Assembly: GCA_017305925.1 (NCBI GenBank)
Contig: JAFKJW010000073.1
Coordinates: 1-40,243, forward strand
Direction of reading: 5' to 3'
DNA: 40,243 nt
Source: Hyphomicrobiales bacterium
GTDB lineage: Bacteria; Pseudomonadota; Alphaproteobacteria; Rhizobiales; Rhizobiaceae
Shown here: one piece after another, positions 17,701-26,856 of the stretch
Numbering within the stretch: the stretch's first letter is position 1
Layout of the letters: every line of letters begins with the position of its first letter
The notes under the pieces: model-generated
The model's database searches: none
Seen by the model: the letters and a program-made list of their open reading frames with translations, nothing else
What the model was told of the DNA's origin: nothing
Made by a program: the position numbers and the translations under genes

Positions 17701-19340
17701 CCGGAAAGGCGCGTCGTGCCCTGAAGCAGGTTGTCGGCGGCGGGAATGGCAACCGTCAGGCCGGAGCCTGTGCCGTCGAGGTCGAGGTCGAAGCCCCCGG
17801 AAAGCGGCGAGACCGAGCCCTTGGCGGCCAGATGCAGCTCGCCTGTCAGGTCGCGTCCGGCCATCTGCGAGAACGGCGCGATATTCGCCGCGTCGACCGA
17901 AATCGTGCCGTTGAAGACCAGGTCCGCGATCGTGCCGGCCAGCCCGAGGTTGAAACCGTTGGCCGCGACGGCGGCGCGCGCGAGTTCGATCGGCTGCGCG
18001 GCTTTCCACGAGCCGTCGACGTCGAGATCGATCCGGTCGCCGAGCGCCTCGGCCACCGCGGCGTCGGTCGCGACGATGCCGGTCGCGCCGCCCTTGGCCG
18101 AGAACGTCACCACGCGGTTCGCGGCATCGTTGAGGTTCTGCGCCAGCCCGCCGAGCTTCACGTCCACCAGCTTCGAGCCGAATGTCGGCGTCGAAAGATC
18201 GGTGACGCGCACCGAGCCCGTCCAGTTTTCCGACGCCGCCTCGCCGAAAGACAGGTCCACCGTCGCCTGCTCCACCGTGGCGTCGGCGCCGGCGATCGGC
18301 AAAAGCGTCTTCTCCTGCTGCGGATCGTCGATGCTCGCGTGGAGATCGAGACGTTGCAGGAAATTGTCCGCCGCCGTCTCCAGCGAGGCCCTGAGCGCCA
18401 GCGCCGCGCTGTCCAGCGTCAGCGTGTCGAGGCGCAGCCCGCCTCCTGTCTTCACCGTTCCGGCCGTCTTCAGCCGCGTGTCGGCGCCGAAGAAGGAGCG
18501 GAACCGTGCCGGGATGATCGCGGCGATGGGGCCGCCGACGTCGGCGGAGAACCGCATGCCGTCATCGCCCTGCCGCAGGCTGGCGGTGCCCGCAAGCACC
18601 CGCTGGGACGCCGCATCCATGGTCAGCGCGAGGTCGAGGGTCGAGATGGGTCCATTGCCCTTCAGGGTCAGGGAGATCGGCGGCCGTCCCTCGATGCCGA
18701 GCAGGTTGGCGATCACGCCGTTCTGCGGCTCGGCAAGCGCAAGGTCGAGGTCGAGCACCTGCGTCTCGTTGGCGTATTTGGCGGCGAAGGTGAAGTCGCC
18801 GCCCGGGCCGTCGAGCCGCTTGATCTGCAGCGAGGCGTCGAGCGCGCCGCCCGCCAGCGACAGCCTGCCGCCCGCGGAGATTTCGGCGGCAAGGCCGAAG
18901 ACCCCCTCCCCGAATGTGATATGCGGCACGCTGAGCTCGCCGAGCTCGACCGACAAGGGCAGCTCCGGTACGGAAAAACCACTCGATTCCGGCGCCGGCA
19001 AGCCTTCCTCCGGCAGAGGCTTGCGCATGACGTCGATGCGGTCGGCGGCCAGCGTATCGATGCTCAATCTGCCGAGCACGAGCGCGGATCGGGTCCAGAC
19101 GATCCGGGCATTGGTGATCCTCAGCCATACCCCTTCGCGATCCGCGATGGTGATCTCGCCGATCGTCGCGTTGGACGACAGCACGCCCTCGATGTTGCGG
19201 ATGCGGATCTGCCGGTTCGGCGTCGAAAGCTGGTTCTCGACATAGCTGATGAAATAGGAGCGCTCCTCGTCCGGCGAATCCTGCGCGAACGCAGGCGCGG
19301 CGAGGAGGAAGAAAAGCAGGGCGGCCAGGAAGCGGGTCAA
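14755..19340 (-). pseudogene. tamB: Translocation and assembly module subunit TamB, interrupted by a frameshift
   Basis: Large AsmA-like inner-membrane protein that works with TamA in moving proteins or lipids to the outer membrane. The start MTRFLAALLFFLLAAPAFAQ is a signal or anchor segment, followed by about 1380 residues of repetitive beta-rich sequence. The first frame ends at 15096 with aberrant P-R-T-R-C-W-R-G, but the typical C-terminus continues in another frame: A-D-E-V-L-A-R-L-I-F-K-R-S-M-G-E-L-S-P-L...GVFYERDY, ending at 14755. The total span is one base short of a multiple of three, which fits one missing base near 15119-15128; the restored protein would be about 1528 residues. 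ATGA overlap with tamA (4 bases) shows coupling. It may be a true mutation or an assembly error. Confidence 0.9.
15119..15128 (-). other. Frameshift site in tamB
   Basis: The minus strand reads ...TTC TCC TCG CCGCGGACGAGGTG. Restoring one G after TCG gives TCG GCC GCG GAC GAG GTG (S-A-A-D-E-V), which joins the two frames with the expected family sequence. There is no homopolymer and no recognisable slippery sequence, so programmed frameshifting is unlikely. Confidence 0.8.
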
Positions 19341-21271
19341 AATGCCTGTCCTATTCCGACATAGAATGCAAAATCCGGATCATCCTTGTTGGGGTTGAGC
19401 GGCACGGCGGCGTCGAGGCGGATCGGCCCGAGGCCGGTCAGGTAGCGCAGGCCGAAACCGGCCCCCACCTTTATCTCTTCTGAGAAATCCGGCAGCGAGT
19501 CGGCGCCCACATAGCCGGCGTCGGTGAATGCCACCACGCCGATCGAATCGGTCACGCGGGCTCGCAATTCAGCGCTCGCCTCGATCAGGGAGCGGCCGCC
19601 GATCAGCCCGCCGGGGGTCTCCACGCCGATATTGCGGTAGGCGTAGCCGCGCACCGAACCGCCGCCCCCGGCGAAGAACAGCTTGTCGGGCGCAGTCTCG
19701 GCGATGCTCGGGCCGACGATGCTGCCGATTTTCAGGCGGCCGGCGGCAACGAGGCGAGCATCGTCGTCGAAGGCATAATAGGCCCTGCCCTCGGCAGTCG
19801 CGCGCACCGCCGGATTGCCGTAGTTGAACTCGTAGTAGGGCTCCAGCAGGAAATCGAGATAGACGCCCCGCGTGGCGTTGGTCTTGCTGTCGCGGCCGTC
19901 ATAGGTCAGGCCGCCGAGCAGGCCGACCGTCTGGAACTCCCGCCGGCCGAACACATCGTCGTAGAACCTCGCATATTCGGCTTCCGCGTAGAGGCTGCCG
20001 CTCAGCTCGTCCGAAAAAGCATGGGTGAAGCCAGCGAGCCCGGTCACGGCGTTGCGGGTGTAGGCGTCGAGTACTTCGCGCTCACCGATCAGCGAGCTGA
20101 TGAAATCCGTGTCGGGCGTGTAGACGCCGGGTTTCTTGAAGGTGACGCCCAGCCTGTAGGTGAATTCGTCCGGCTTGAGCGTCTCGCCGATGCCGGCGAC
20201 CTTGGCGTCGAAACGCAACTGTTCCGCCCGGCCGAACAGGTTGCGGTGCAGCCAGTAAGCCTCGACGCCGCCGCCGTCGAGCGTGGAATAGCTGGCGCCG
20301 AAGCCGAAGCGGCGCGGCAGGCGTTCCTGCACGATCACCGCAAGCGGCAGGCTGCCGTCCGCGCCGACCTCTTCCGCCTCCTGGATGCGCGCGGCCCGGA
20401 AGACTTCGAGCTTGGCCAGCCGGTCGCTCGCCTTCTTGATGTCGTCCGGATCGTATTCCTCGCCCTGGATCAGGCCGGTCTGGCGGGCGACGAAGACAGG
20501 ATCCATCCGCTCCGTGCCCTCCACGGACACCGGACCGTAATAGGCCCTGCGCCCCGGCTCGACCGTGAGCTCGGCATCGACGACATCCTGGTCGTGCGCC
20601 GCCTCCACCCGGCGCGAGGCGATGTCGGCCTTGGCATATCCCTGCTGGCGCCAGGCTTCGACGGCAAGCTTGCCGGCCTGCACGATGGTGCCGGAGCGCG
20701 CCACCTCCCCCGGTCTGAATCCCGCATGCTCCGGCGTCTCGACGCGGTCCTTGCGGTCGTCCGTCGGCGGCGCCCGGTTGACGATGTCGGTCTGGCGGAA
20801 ATGGAAGAGCGGACCCGGATCGATGCGGACGTCGATCGTCGCCGGGTTGGCGATGGCGGCATCCGGCGGCAGGTCGGCAGCCTCGCGCCCATCGATCCTG
20901 ATGCTGATCGTCCCGCCATAGCGCGCTTCGCTGTACAGCGTGGCGAGGATGCGCCGGTAATCGCCGCGCGCCTTGGCGAGCAGTCCGGCCGCGCCGGAAG
21001 CTGCCTTCTCGCGATCCTGCCAGAGGGTGGAGGCGCCTTTCAGCAGCTTTTCGAGGTTCTTGGCTTCGTCGGGAGTCGACGAGACCGTGAAGTCGACGGA
21101 ATAGCGGTAGGGCTCCCCGATCGTGTCGTCAGGTTCTTCCTTCTTGCCTCCGAACAGGTCGAAGCCGAAAATCTTGAAGGCGCTGGCGGGCGTGGTCGAG
21201 CCGCCCAGCAACAAGCCCAGCGCGACCAGACACTCCACAAATGGCCAGCGCCGTAACGGCGATACTCTCAC
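19337..21271 (-). CDS. tamA: Outer-membrane autotransporter assembly factor TamA (Omp85 family)
   Basis: 644 residues. Outer-membrane beta-barrel partner of TamB. Seen: a signal peptide ending P-A-S-A-F at about residue 30, periplasmic POTRA domains at about 55-310 (for example GPVSVEGTERMDPVFVARQ), then a 16-strand-type Omp85 barrel with the conserved loop-6 GGGGSVRGYAYRNIG and a C-terminal strand ending G-I-G-Q-A-F, the aromatic end expected for BAM substrates. The start is GTG at 21271 with GGGGAGA about 5 bases upstream. Its stop overlaps the tamB start by 4 bases (ATGA), and the pair is probably one operon transcribed divergently from terC. Confidence 0.95.
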   Translation of the reverse strand: MRVSPLRRWPFVECLVALGLLLGGSTTPASAFKIFGFDLFGGKKEEPDDTIGEPYRYSVDFTVSSTPDEAKNLEKLLKGASTLWQDREKAASGAAGLLAKARGDYRRILATLYSEARYGGTISIRIDGREAADLPPDAAIANPATIDVRIDPGPLFHFRQTDIVNRAPPTDDRKDRVETPEHAGFRPGEVARSGTIVQAGKLAVEAWRQQGYAKADIASRRVEAAHDQDVVDAELTVEPGRRAYYGPVSVEGTERMDPVFVARQTGLIQGEEYDPDDIKKASDRLAKLEVFRAARIQEAEEVGADGSLPLAVIVQERLPRRFGFGASYSTLDGGGVEAYWLHRNLFGRAEQLRFDAKVAGIGETLKPDEFTYRLGVTFKKPGVYTPDTDFISSLIGEREVLDAYTRNAVTGLAGFTHAFSDELSGSLYAEAEYARFYDDVFGRREFQTVGLLGGLTYDGRDSKTNATRGVYLDFLLEPYYEFNYGNPAVRATAEGRAYYAFDDDARLVAAGRLKIGSIVGPSIAETAPDKLFFAGGGGSVRGYAYRNIGVETPGGLIGGRSLIEASAELRARVTDSIGVVAFTDAGYVGADSLPDFSEEIKVGAGFGLRYLTGLGPIRLDAAVPLNPNKDDPDFAFYVGIGQAF

Positions 21272-21458
21272 TTGCTCTCCCCGACATCTCCGCCCGAACC
21301 CCCTCTAGCGGACTTTATAGCGTCAGGGTTTAAATTCTCTAGAGTTTTTCCATGGTGACGGGCTTCTTGGTTTCGCGGATGGACCCGATACCTTGACGCT
21401 CCGCGTCGGCGCACGTAGGCCATGCACCATTCATCTTTCATCGCTGCGAGTAAGATCC

Positions 21459-22154
21459 ATGGAAATTTTCACAGCAAGCGGCCTTTCGGCCCTGCTGCAG
21501 GTCGTCGCCATCGATCTCGTGCTGGCGGGCGACAATGCCATCGTGATCGGGCTCGCCGCGGCCGGCCTGCCGAAGGACCAGCGCAAGAAGGCGATCCTCG
21601 TCGGCATCCTCGCCGCGACCGTCCTGCGCATCATCTTCGCCCTCATCGCGCAGCAACTCCTCCAGGTCGGCCCCGTGCTCCTCGTCGGCGGCGGCATTCT
21701 GCTTCTCTATGTGTGCTGGAAAATGTGGCGCGAGTTGCGCACCTCGCGCGAAGAGGAGGAGGAAGCGACCGAGGCGCTCGCCAGCCGCGATTTCAACGCG
21801 GACGGCACGATTTCCGGCAAGGCCCCGAGCAAGACGTTCATGCAGGCGGCATCGCAGATCGTCATCGCCGACGTATCGATGTCGCTGGACAACGTGCTGG
21901 CCGTCGCGGGCGCGGCGATGAAGCATCCGACCGTCCTGGTGATCGGGCTGGCGCTCTCCGTTGCGCTGATGGGATTTGCCGCCACCTTCATCGCGCGCCT
22001 TCTGCACCGCTACCGCTGGATCGCCTATGTCGGCCTGCTCGTGATCCTCTACGTGGCGCTCGGCATGACGCTGGAGGGCGCCTACGGCGTCTGGCCCGAG
22101 CAGCTGGGCATCCTCAAGGGCTGGCTCGACCTGCCGGATCTGATCGGTCCCTGA
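21459..22154 (+). CDS. TerC-family integral membrane protein
   Basis: 231 residues. TerC/YjbE-family proteins are inner-membrane proteins linked to metal (for example manganese) export during protein secretion, and to tellurite resistance in some hosts. Seen: [20 protein letters not shown] with the conserved [10 protein letters not shown] motif, and a second, repeat-related motif [17 protein letters not shown], typical of the twofold LDN repeat; about seven transmembrane segments. The start at 21459 was chosen because the 22 residues upstream are polar and atypical. I looked for a manganese riboswitch upstream (21272-21458) and could not identify one. A hairpin lies after the stop, before rimO. 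Confidence 0.92.
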   Translation: MEIFTASGLSALLQVVAIDLVLAGDNAIVIGLAAAGLPKDQRKKAILVGILAATVLRIIFALIAQQLLQVGPVLLVGGGILLLYVCWKMWRELRTSREEEEEATEALASRDFNADGTISGKAPSKTFMQAASQIVIADVSMSLDNVLAVAGAAMKHPTVLVIGLALSVALMGFAATFIARLLHRYRWIAYVGLLVILYVALGMTLEGAYGVWPEQLGILKGWLDLPDLIGP

Positions 22155-22208
22155 CAGGTTTGCGGCGGTGGCGGAATATGATACTGCGCCGCCGACCGAA
22201 AGTTTTTG

Positions 22209-22235
22209 AGGGCCGGGCCGGCTGGGCCCGGCCCT
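22209..22235 (+). terminator. GC-rich hairpin between terC and rimO
   Basis: AGGGCCGGGCC (22209-22219) and GGCCCGGCCCT (22225-22235) form a perfect 11-bp stem with a 5-base loop. Only a short T/C-rich tail (TCTCC) follows, so it is a plausible but not ideal terminator, lying 20 bases before the rimO start. Confidence 0.55.
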
Positions 22236-22255
22236 TCTCCGTCCGGAATGACGCC

Positions 22256-23572
22256 ATGTCCGCTGCCCCCCGTGTCAGTTTCGTCAGCCTCGGCTGCCCG
22301 AAGGCGCTCGTGGATTCCGAGCGCATCATCACGCGGCTGCGCGCCGAGGGTTACGAGATCAGCCGCAAGCACGACGGCGCCGACCTCGTCGTCGTCAACA
22401 CCTGCGGCTTCCTCGATTCCGCGCGCGGCGAATCGCTCGACGCCATCGGCTCCGCGCTCTCGGAGAACGGCCGCGTCATCGTGACGGGGTGTCTCGGCGC
22501 CGAACCCGAGGCGATCCGCGAGAAACACCCGAACGTTCTGGCGATCACCGGCCCGCAGGCCTATGAGAGCGTGATGGCCGCAGTGCACGAGGCCGCGCCG
22601 CCCGTCCACGATCCATACATGGATCTCCTGCCGCCACAGGGCGTCAAGCTGACGCCGCGGCACTACGCCTATCTGAAGATCTCGGAAGGCTGCAACAACC
22701 GCTGCACCTTCTGCATCATTCCCGCGCTGCGCGGCGACCTTGTCTCCCGGCCGGCCGCCGATGTGCTTCGCGAGGCCGAGAAGCTGGTCAAGGCTGGCGT
22801 GAAGGAGATTCTGGTTATCTCACAGGACACAAGCGCTTATGGCGTCGATTTGAAGTATCAGTCGAGCATCTGGCAGGATCGGGAGGTTCGCGCGAAATTC
22901 CTCGATCTTTCGCGGGAGCTCGGTGAACTCGGCGCATGGGTGCGCCTGCACTATGTCTACCCCTACCCGCATGTCGACGAGGTGATCGGTCTGATGGCGG
23001 ACGGCAAGGTCCTCCCCTATCTCGACATCCCGTTCCAGCACGCTTCCCCGCGCGTCCTGAAGGCGATGCGCCGCCCCGCGCACGGCGAAAAGACGCTGGA
23101 GCGCATCCGTGTCTGGCGCGAGGCCTGCCCGGATCTCGCCGTCCGCTCCACCTTCATCGTCGGTTTTCCCGGCGAGACGGAGGAGGATTTCGAAATCCTG
23201 CTCGAATGGCTCGATGAGGCGAAGATCGACCGGGCCGGCTGCTTCAAATACGAGCCGGTGAAAGGCGCGCGCTCCAACGAGCTCGGTCTTCCCGAGGTGC
23301 CGCAGGACGTCAAGGATGCCCGCTGGCACCGCTTCATGCAGCGGCAGCAGAAGGTGTCGGCGCAGCAGCTCAGGAAAAAGGTCGGCAAGCGGCTCCCGGT
23401 CATCATAGACGAGGCGAACGGCATGGCGGCCAGAGGCCGCACGAAGTACGACGCGCCCGAGATCGACGGCTCCGTTCATCTCACCGCGCGGAGGCCGCTG
23501 CGCGTCGGCGACATCGTCACCGTCAAGGTCGCCCGGTCGGATGCCTACGACCTCTATGGCGAGGTGGTCTGA
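22256..23572 (+). CDS. rimO: Ribosomal protein uS12 methylthiotransferase RimO
   Basis: 438 residues. Radical SAM enzyme that adds a methylthio group to an aspartate of ribosomal protein S12. Seen: the N-terminal UPF0004 domain with Cys14 ([12 protein letters not shown]), Cys50 ([15 protein letters not shown]) and Cys79 (TGCLGAE) binding one 4Fe-4S cluster; the radical SAM triad C146-x3-C150-x2-C153 ([13 protein letters not shown]); the [17 protein letters not shown] segment; and a C-terminal TRAM domain ending [15 protein letters not shown]. The ATG at 22256 was chosen since the family starts at S[11 protein letters not shown]; the much longer open frame upstream is the shadow of terC. Confidence 0.97.
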   Translation: MSAAPRVSFVSLGCPKALVDSERIITRLRAEGYEISRKHDGADLVVVNTCGFLDSARGESLDAIGSALSENGRVIVTGCLGAEPEAIREKHPNVLAITGPQAYESVMAAVHEAAPPVHDPYMDLLPPQGVKLTPRHYAYLKISEGCNNRCTFCIIPALRGDLVSRPAADVLREAEKLVKAGVKEILVISQDTSAYGVDLKYQSSIWQDREVRAKFLDLSRELGELGAWVRLHYVYPYPHVDEVIGLMADGKVLPYLDIPFQHASPRVLKAMRRPAHGEKTLERIRVWREACPDLAVRSTFIVGFPGETEEDFEILLEWLDEAKIDRAGCFKYEPVKGARSNELGLPEVPQDVKDARWHRFMQRQQKVSAQQLRKKVGKRLPVIIDEANGMAARGRTKYDAPEIDGSVHLTARRPLRVGDIVTVKVARSDAYDLYGEVV

Positions 23573-23644
23573 CGGACATGCGGCCGGCTTAACGGTTCGC
23601 TGGTGAGTCCGGGCTAGGATGGGTGTCCTTGCGAGGGAACCCGG

Positions 23645-24766
23645 TTGTCCGAAAAGAAATCCATCGACCGCATCGCGTCGCTCGATCTGTTGCGCCTGGT
23701 GGCGGCGCTCGCGGTCGTGCTGTTCCACTATCTTTTCCGCGGGGCCGCTGCCGACGGCTATCTCGAAGCCGGCTATCCCGCAGCGGCGCCCTATGCCATT
23801 TACGGCTATCTCGGCGTCAACCTCTTCTTCCTGATCAGCGGCTTCGTCATCGCCTGGTCGGCGGAGGGGCGGTCCTGGCAGGCCTTTGCGCTGGCCCGCT
23901 TCGCGCGCCTCTATCCGGGCTTTCTCGTCTGCATGGCGGCAAGCTGGGCGGTGCTCGCTGTCGCGGGACATCCCGCCTTTCCGGTAACGGGCGGCCAGCT
24001 TGCGGCGAATGCATTCATCTTCTCGACCGCACTCGGCCGGCGTTTCGTCGACGGGGTCTACTGGTCGATCGTGCTGGAGATCATCTTTTACGGCTGGGTG
24101 ACGCTCGCCATTCTGGCGGGCGTCTTCACCCGCTTCAAGCTGCCGCTGATCGCGGGCTGGCTCTTCGTCTGCGCCGCCAACGAGCTCTGGATCGGCAGCC
24201 ATGCGGCGCGCCTGCTTTTCGTGACCGAATTCGGTCCGTTCTTCGCAAGCGGGATGCTGGTCCACCACATCTTCTCGAAGGAGAAGTCGTCGGAGGCCCT
24301 GATGATGCTCGCGACGGCCTTCGTGCTGTCCTGCTGCACGATGCTCGTCGGCCGGGACTGGATGCTCGGCCATTACGGCGTCGCGGTTCCGATCGCCGGC
24401 CTGATCGCCGCCAATGTTATCATCTACGCGCTGCTGATCGGCGCGGTGGCGCTTCACGACCGCCTGCCGGCTTCCGGCGCGACGCTGCTGATCGGCGGGT
24501 TGACCTACCCTCTCTACCTGCTCCACCAGAACGCCGGCTATGTCGCCATCAACGGGCTGAGGCCCTCTCTCGGCGGCGTTCTCGCGGTCCTGGCGACGAT
24601 TGCGCTGATGCTGCTCGCATCATGGGCGGTCTGGCGCTTTGTGGAGCGCCCCGCGCGGCGCTGGATTCTTAAGGCGTTCGGCCCGCCGCTCGACCGCATC
24701 GCGTCAAGGCTCAAGCAGCTTAAAAGACGACAAGCCGGCCCGGCCGTCCACCGGCCCGCTTCGTAG
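23645..24766 (+). CDS. Acyltransferase family 3 membrane protein (OafA/YrhL-like)
   Basis: 373 residues. Integral membrane acyltransferase, typically O-acetylating polysaccharides, lipopolysaccharide or peptidoglycan; the substrate is unknown here. Seen: the family N-terminus S-L-D-L-L-R-L-V-A-A-L-A-V-V-L-F-H-Y with the conserved His, GYLGVNLFFLISGFVI, RFARLYPGF, WSIVLEIIFYG and the C-terminal LTYPLYLLHQNAGY plus FVERPARR. About ten transmembrane helices; the C-terminal tail is basic. The start is TTG at 23645 with GAGGG 7 bases upstream, and no usable ATG lies nearby. There is no neighbouring polysaccharide cluster to suggest a target. Confidence 0.9.
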   Translation: MSEKKSIDRIASLDLLRLVAALAVVLFHYLFRGAAADGYLEAGYPAAAPYAIYGYLGVNLFFLISGFVIAWSAEGRSWQAFALARFARLYPGFLVCMAASWAVLAVAGHPAFPVTGGQLAANAFIFSTALGRRFVDGVYWSIVLEIIFYGWVTLAILAGVFTRFKLPLIAGWLFVCAANELWIGSHAARLLFVTEFGPFFASGMLVHHIFSKEKSSEALMMLATAFVLSCCTMLVGRDWMLGHYGVAVPIAGLIAANVIIYALLIGAVALHDRLPASGATLLIGGLTYPLYLLHQNAGYVAINGLRPSLGGVLAVLATIALMLLASWAVWRFVERPARRWILKAFGPPLDRIASRLKQLKRRQAGPAVHRPAS

Positions 24767-24776
24767 GTGAAATGCA

Positions 24777-24799
24777 GGAGGCGCCGCAAGGGCGCCTCC
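24777..24799. terminator. Hairpin between convergent acyltransferase and BMP-binding-protein genes
   Basis: GGAGGCGCC-GCAAG-GGCGCCTCC is a perfect 9-bp stem with a 5-base loop, positioned 11 bases after the acyltransferase stop and 25 bases from the convergent stop. T-runs are weak on both sides; it may serve both genes. Confidence 0.6.
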
Positions 24800-24823
24800 A
24801 GGGGTTCGGAACCGGCCGCCGGT

Positions 24824-25891
24824 TTACTGAGGCAGCTTGTCGTCGATGCCCTTGATGTAGAAATTCATCCCGAGAAGGGTCTTGTCGTCGGCCACCTCGC
24901 CGTCCTTCAGGAATTCGCTGCCGTCCTGCTTGGCGATCGGGCCGGTGAAGGGGTTCCATCCGTCGGCGATCTTCTTCTCTGCCGCCTCAGCCATCGCCTT
25001 CACGTCGTCCGGCATGTTGGTGAAGGGCGAAAGAAGAACGGCCTTGTCCTTGATGCCGAGCCATACGTCGTCGGACTTCCAGGTGCCGTCGAGGACGGCC
25101 TTGACGCGCTCGACGTAATACGGCCCCCAATTGTCGGTGTTGGAGGTGAGCTGCGCCTTCGGGGCGAACTTGATCATGTCCGAGGACTGGCCGAAGCCCA
25201 GCAGGCCCCGCTCCTCGGCCACCTGGAGCGCGGCGGTGGAGTCGGTGTGCTGGGTGATGATGTCGGCGCCCTGGTCGAACAGCGCCTTGGCGGCGTCCGC
25301 TTCCTTGCCGGGATCGAACCAGGAGTTCACCCATACGATCTTCAGCTTGAAGTCCGGATTGACCGACTGTGCGCCGAGCATGAAAGCGTTGATGCCCATC
25401 ACGACTTCCGGGATCGGGAAGGAGACGATGTAGCCGGCGACGCCCTTCTTGGACATCTTGGCGGCGATCTGGCCCATCACGTAGCGGCCTTCGTAGAAGC
25501 GCGCGTTGTAGATGCCCATGTTCTCGGCGGTCTTGAAGCCGGTAGCGTGCTCGAACTTCACGTCGGGAAACTTGCCGGCGACCTTCAGCTCGGCATCCAT
25601 GAAGCCGAAGGACGTGCCGAAGATGATCTTGCAGCCCTCGCGCGCGAAGCGCTCGAAGGCGCGCTCGGCGTCCGGGCCCTCGGCGACATTCTCCAGATAG
25701 GCGGTCTCCACCTTGTCGCCCAGCTCCTTCTCGACTTCCAGGCGGCCCTGGTCGTGCTGGTACGAATAGCCGAAGTCGCCGATCGGGCCGACATAGACCC
25801 AGCAGGCCTTCAGCTTTTCCTGCGCCTCGGCGGTAGCGGCGAAGCCGACGGCGGCGGCGGTTGTCATCAATGCGAATAGGAGCTTCTTCAC
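24824..25891 (-). CDS. BMP-family ABC transporter substrate-binding protein (nucleoside type)
   Basis: 355 residues. Periplasmic binding protein of the basic membrane protein (PnrA/Med) family, whose known members bind purine nucleosides. Seen: a Sec signal peptide (KKLLFALMTTAAAVGFAATA, cleavage after A-E-A at 23) without a lipobox Cys, then ACWVYVGPIGDFGYSYQHDQ, AYLENVAEG, IIFGTSFGFMDA, and GYIVSFPIPEVVMGINAF, all typical. The start is GTG at 25891 with AGAGGAA upstream; the longer open frame is the shadow of the permease. It is the last gene of the four-gene importer operon, 41 bases after the second permease, and the extra gap may allow higher expression. Confidence 0.94.
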   Translation of the reverse strand: MKKLLFALMTTAAAVGFAATAEAQEKLKACWVYVGPIGDFGYSYQHDQGRLEVEKELGDKVETAYLENVAEGPDAERAFERFAREGCKIIFGTSFGFMDAELKVAGKFPDVKFEHATGFKTAENMGIYNARFYEGRYVMGQIAAKMSKKGVAGYIVSFPIPEVVMGINAFMLGAQSVNPDFKLKIVWVNSWFDPGKEADAAKALFDQGADIITQHTDSTAALQVAEERGLLGFGQSSDMIKFAPKAQLTSNTDNWGPYYVERVKAVLDGTWKSDDVWLGIKDKAVLLSPFTNMPDDVKAMAEAAEKKIADGWNPFTGPIAKQDGSEFLKDGEVADDKTLLGMNFYIKGIDDKLPQ

Positions 25892-25932
25892 GGCAGTTCC
25901 TCTGCTGGTTGCGTTTGCTGTCATCCCGATCG

Positions 25933-26856
25933 CTACCGATCCGGCACGAACGATTGGCCAAGGGCGGCGGGCGTGTTCGTCAGCGTCAGCCGCTTGTTGC
26001 GCGATATTAGGACAAGAACCACGACCGTCGCCAGATAGGGAAGCGCCGAAAGGAGCTGTGTCGGTACGGAGATGCCGCCGCTTGCCTGAAGGTGCAACTG
26101 GCCGATCCAGACGGCGCCGAAGATATAGGCGCCGGCCAGCACGCGCAGCGGGCGCCACGAGGCGAAGACGACCAGCGCCAGCGCGATCCAGCCGCGCCCG
26201 GCCGCCATGTTCTCGACCCACTGCGGCGTGTAGACCAGCGACAGGTGCCCGCCGGCGAGCCCCGCGCAGGCGCCGCCGAACATGACGGCCAGATAGCGGT
26301 AGCGGATCACCGGAATGCCGAGCGCGTGCGCCGATGCGTGGTTGTCGCCGATGGAGCGCAGCGTCAGCCCCGTGCGGGTGCGGAACAGGAACCACGACAC
26401 CGCGATGACCAGAGCGATCGACAGGTAGAAGACCGGGTCCTGGCCGAACAGCAGCTTGCCGACCACGGGGATGTCGCTCAATCCCGGTATGTAGAGATAG
26501 GGAAGCCGTCCACCCGGCTGCCCGACGAAGCTGGTGCCGAGCATGCCCGAGAGGCCGAGCCCGAGCAGCGTCAGCGACAGGCCCGTGGCGACCTGGTTGG
26601 TGGCGAGCGAAAGCGTCATCACCGCGAAGAGCAGCGAGAACATCGCTCCGGCGACGACGGAGGCGAGCAGGCCGAGCCATGGCGAGCCGGTCAGGAAGGC
26701 CACGCCGAAGCCCGCCACCGCGCCCATGATCATCATGCCTTCGACGCCGAGATTGAGCACGCCGGAGCGCTCGACCACCAGCTCGCCGATCGCCGCGATG
26801 AGCAGCGGCGTGGCGGCCGTCGCGATGGTCAGGAGGATGTTGACGGTGATGTCCAT
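25933..26856 (-). CDS. ABC transporter permease (nucleoside/BMP system), second subunit
   Basis: 307 residues. Inner-membrane permease of the BPD_transp_2 family. Seen: LIAAIGELVVERSGVLNLGV followed by EGMMIMGA, the family signature, then about eight to nine transmembrane helices, with RTRTGLTLRSIGDN and HALGIPVIRYRYLAVMFGG marking the cytoplasmic coupling loop. The ATG at 26856 shares its first base with the stop codon of the preceding permease (TGATG), so the two are translationally coupled. It forms a heterodimer with the 363-residue permease. Confidence 0.94.
   Translation of the reverse strand: MDITVNILLTIATAATPLLIAAIGELVVERSGVLNLGVEGMMIMGAVAGFGVAFLTGSPWLGLLASVVAGAMFSLLFAVMTLSLATNQVATGLSLTLLGLGLSGMLGTSFVGQPGGRLPYLYIPGLSDIPVVGKLLFGQDPVFYLSIALVIAVSWFLFRTRTGLTLRSIGDNHASAHALGIPVIRYRYLAVMFGGACAGLAGGHLSLVYTPQWVENMAAGRGWIALALVVFASWRPLRVLAGAYIFGAVWIGQLHLQASGGISVPTQLLSALPYLATVVVLVLISRNKRLTLTNTPAALGQSFVPDR

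Noticed and set aside
16392-19364. 990-codon open frame antisense to tamB
   Set aside because: In GC-rich DNA the antisense frame that mirrors third-position G/C stays open by chance. The protein is Arg/Gly/Ala-rich without domains, and the minus-strand frame has clear TamB features.
21272-21458. Possible manganese (yybP-ykoY) riboswitch before the TerC-family gene
   Set aside because: TerC-family genes sometimes carry one, but I could not align the conserved loops with this 187-base region.
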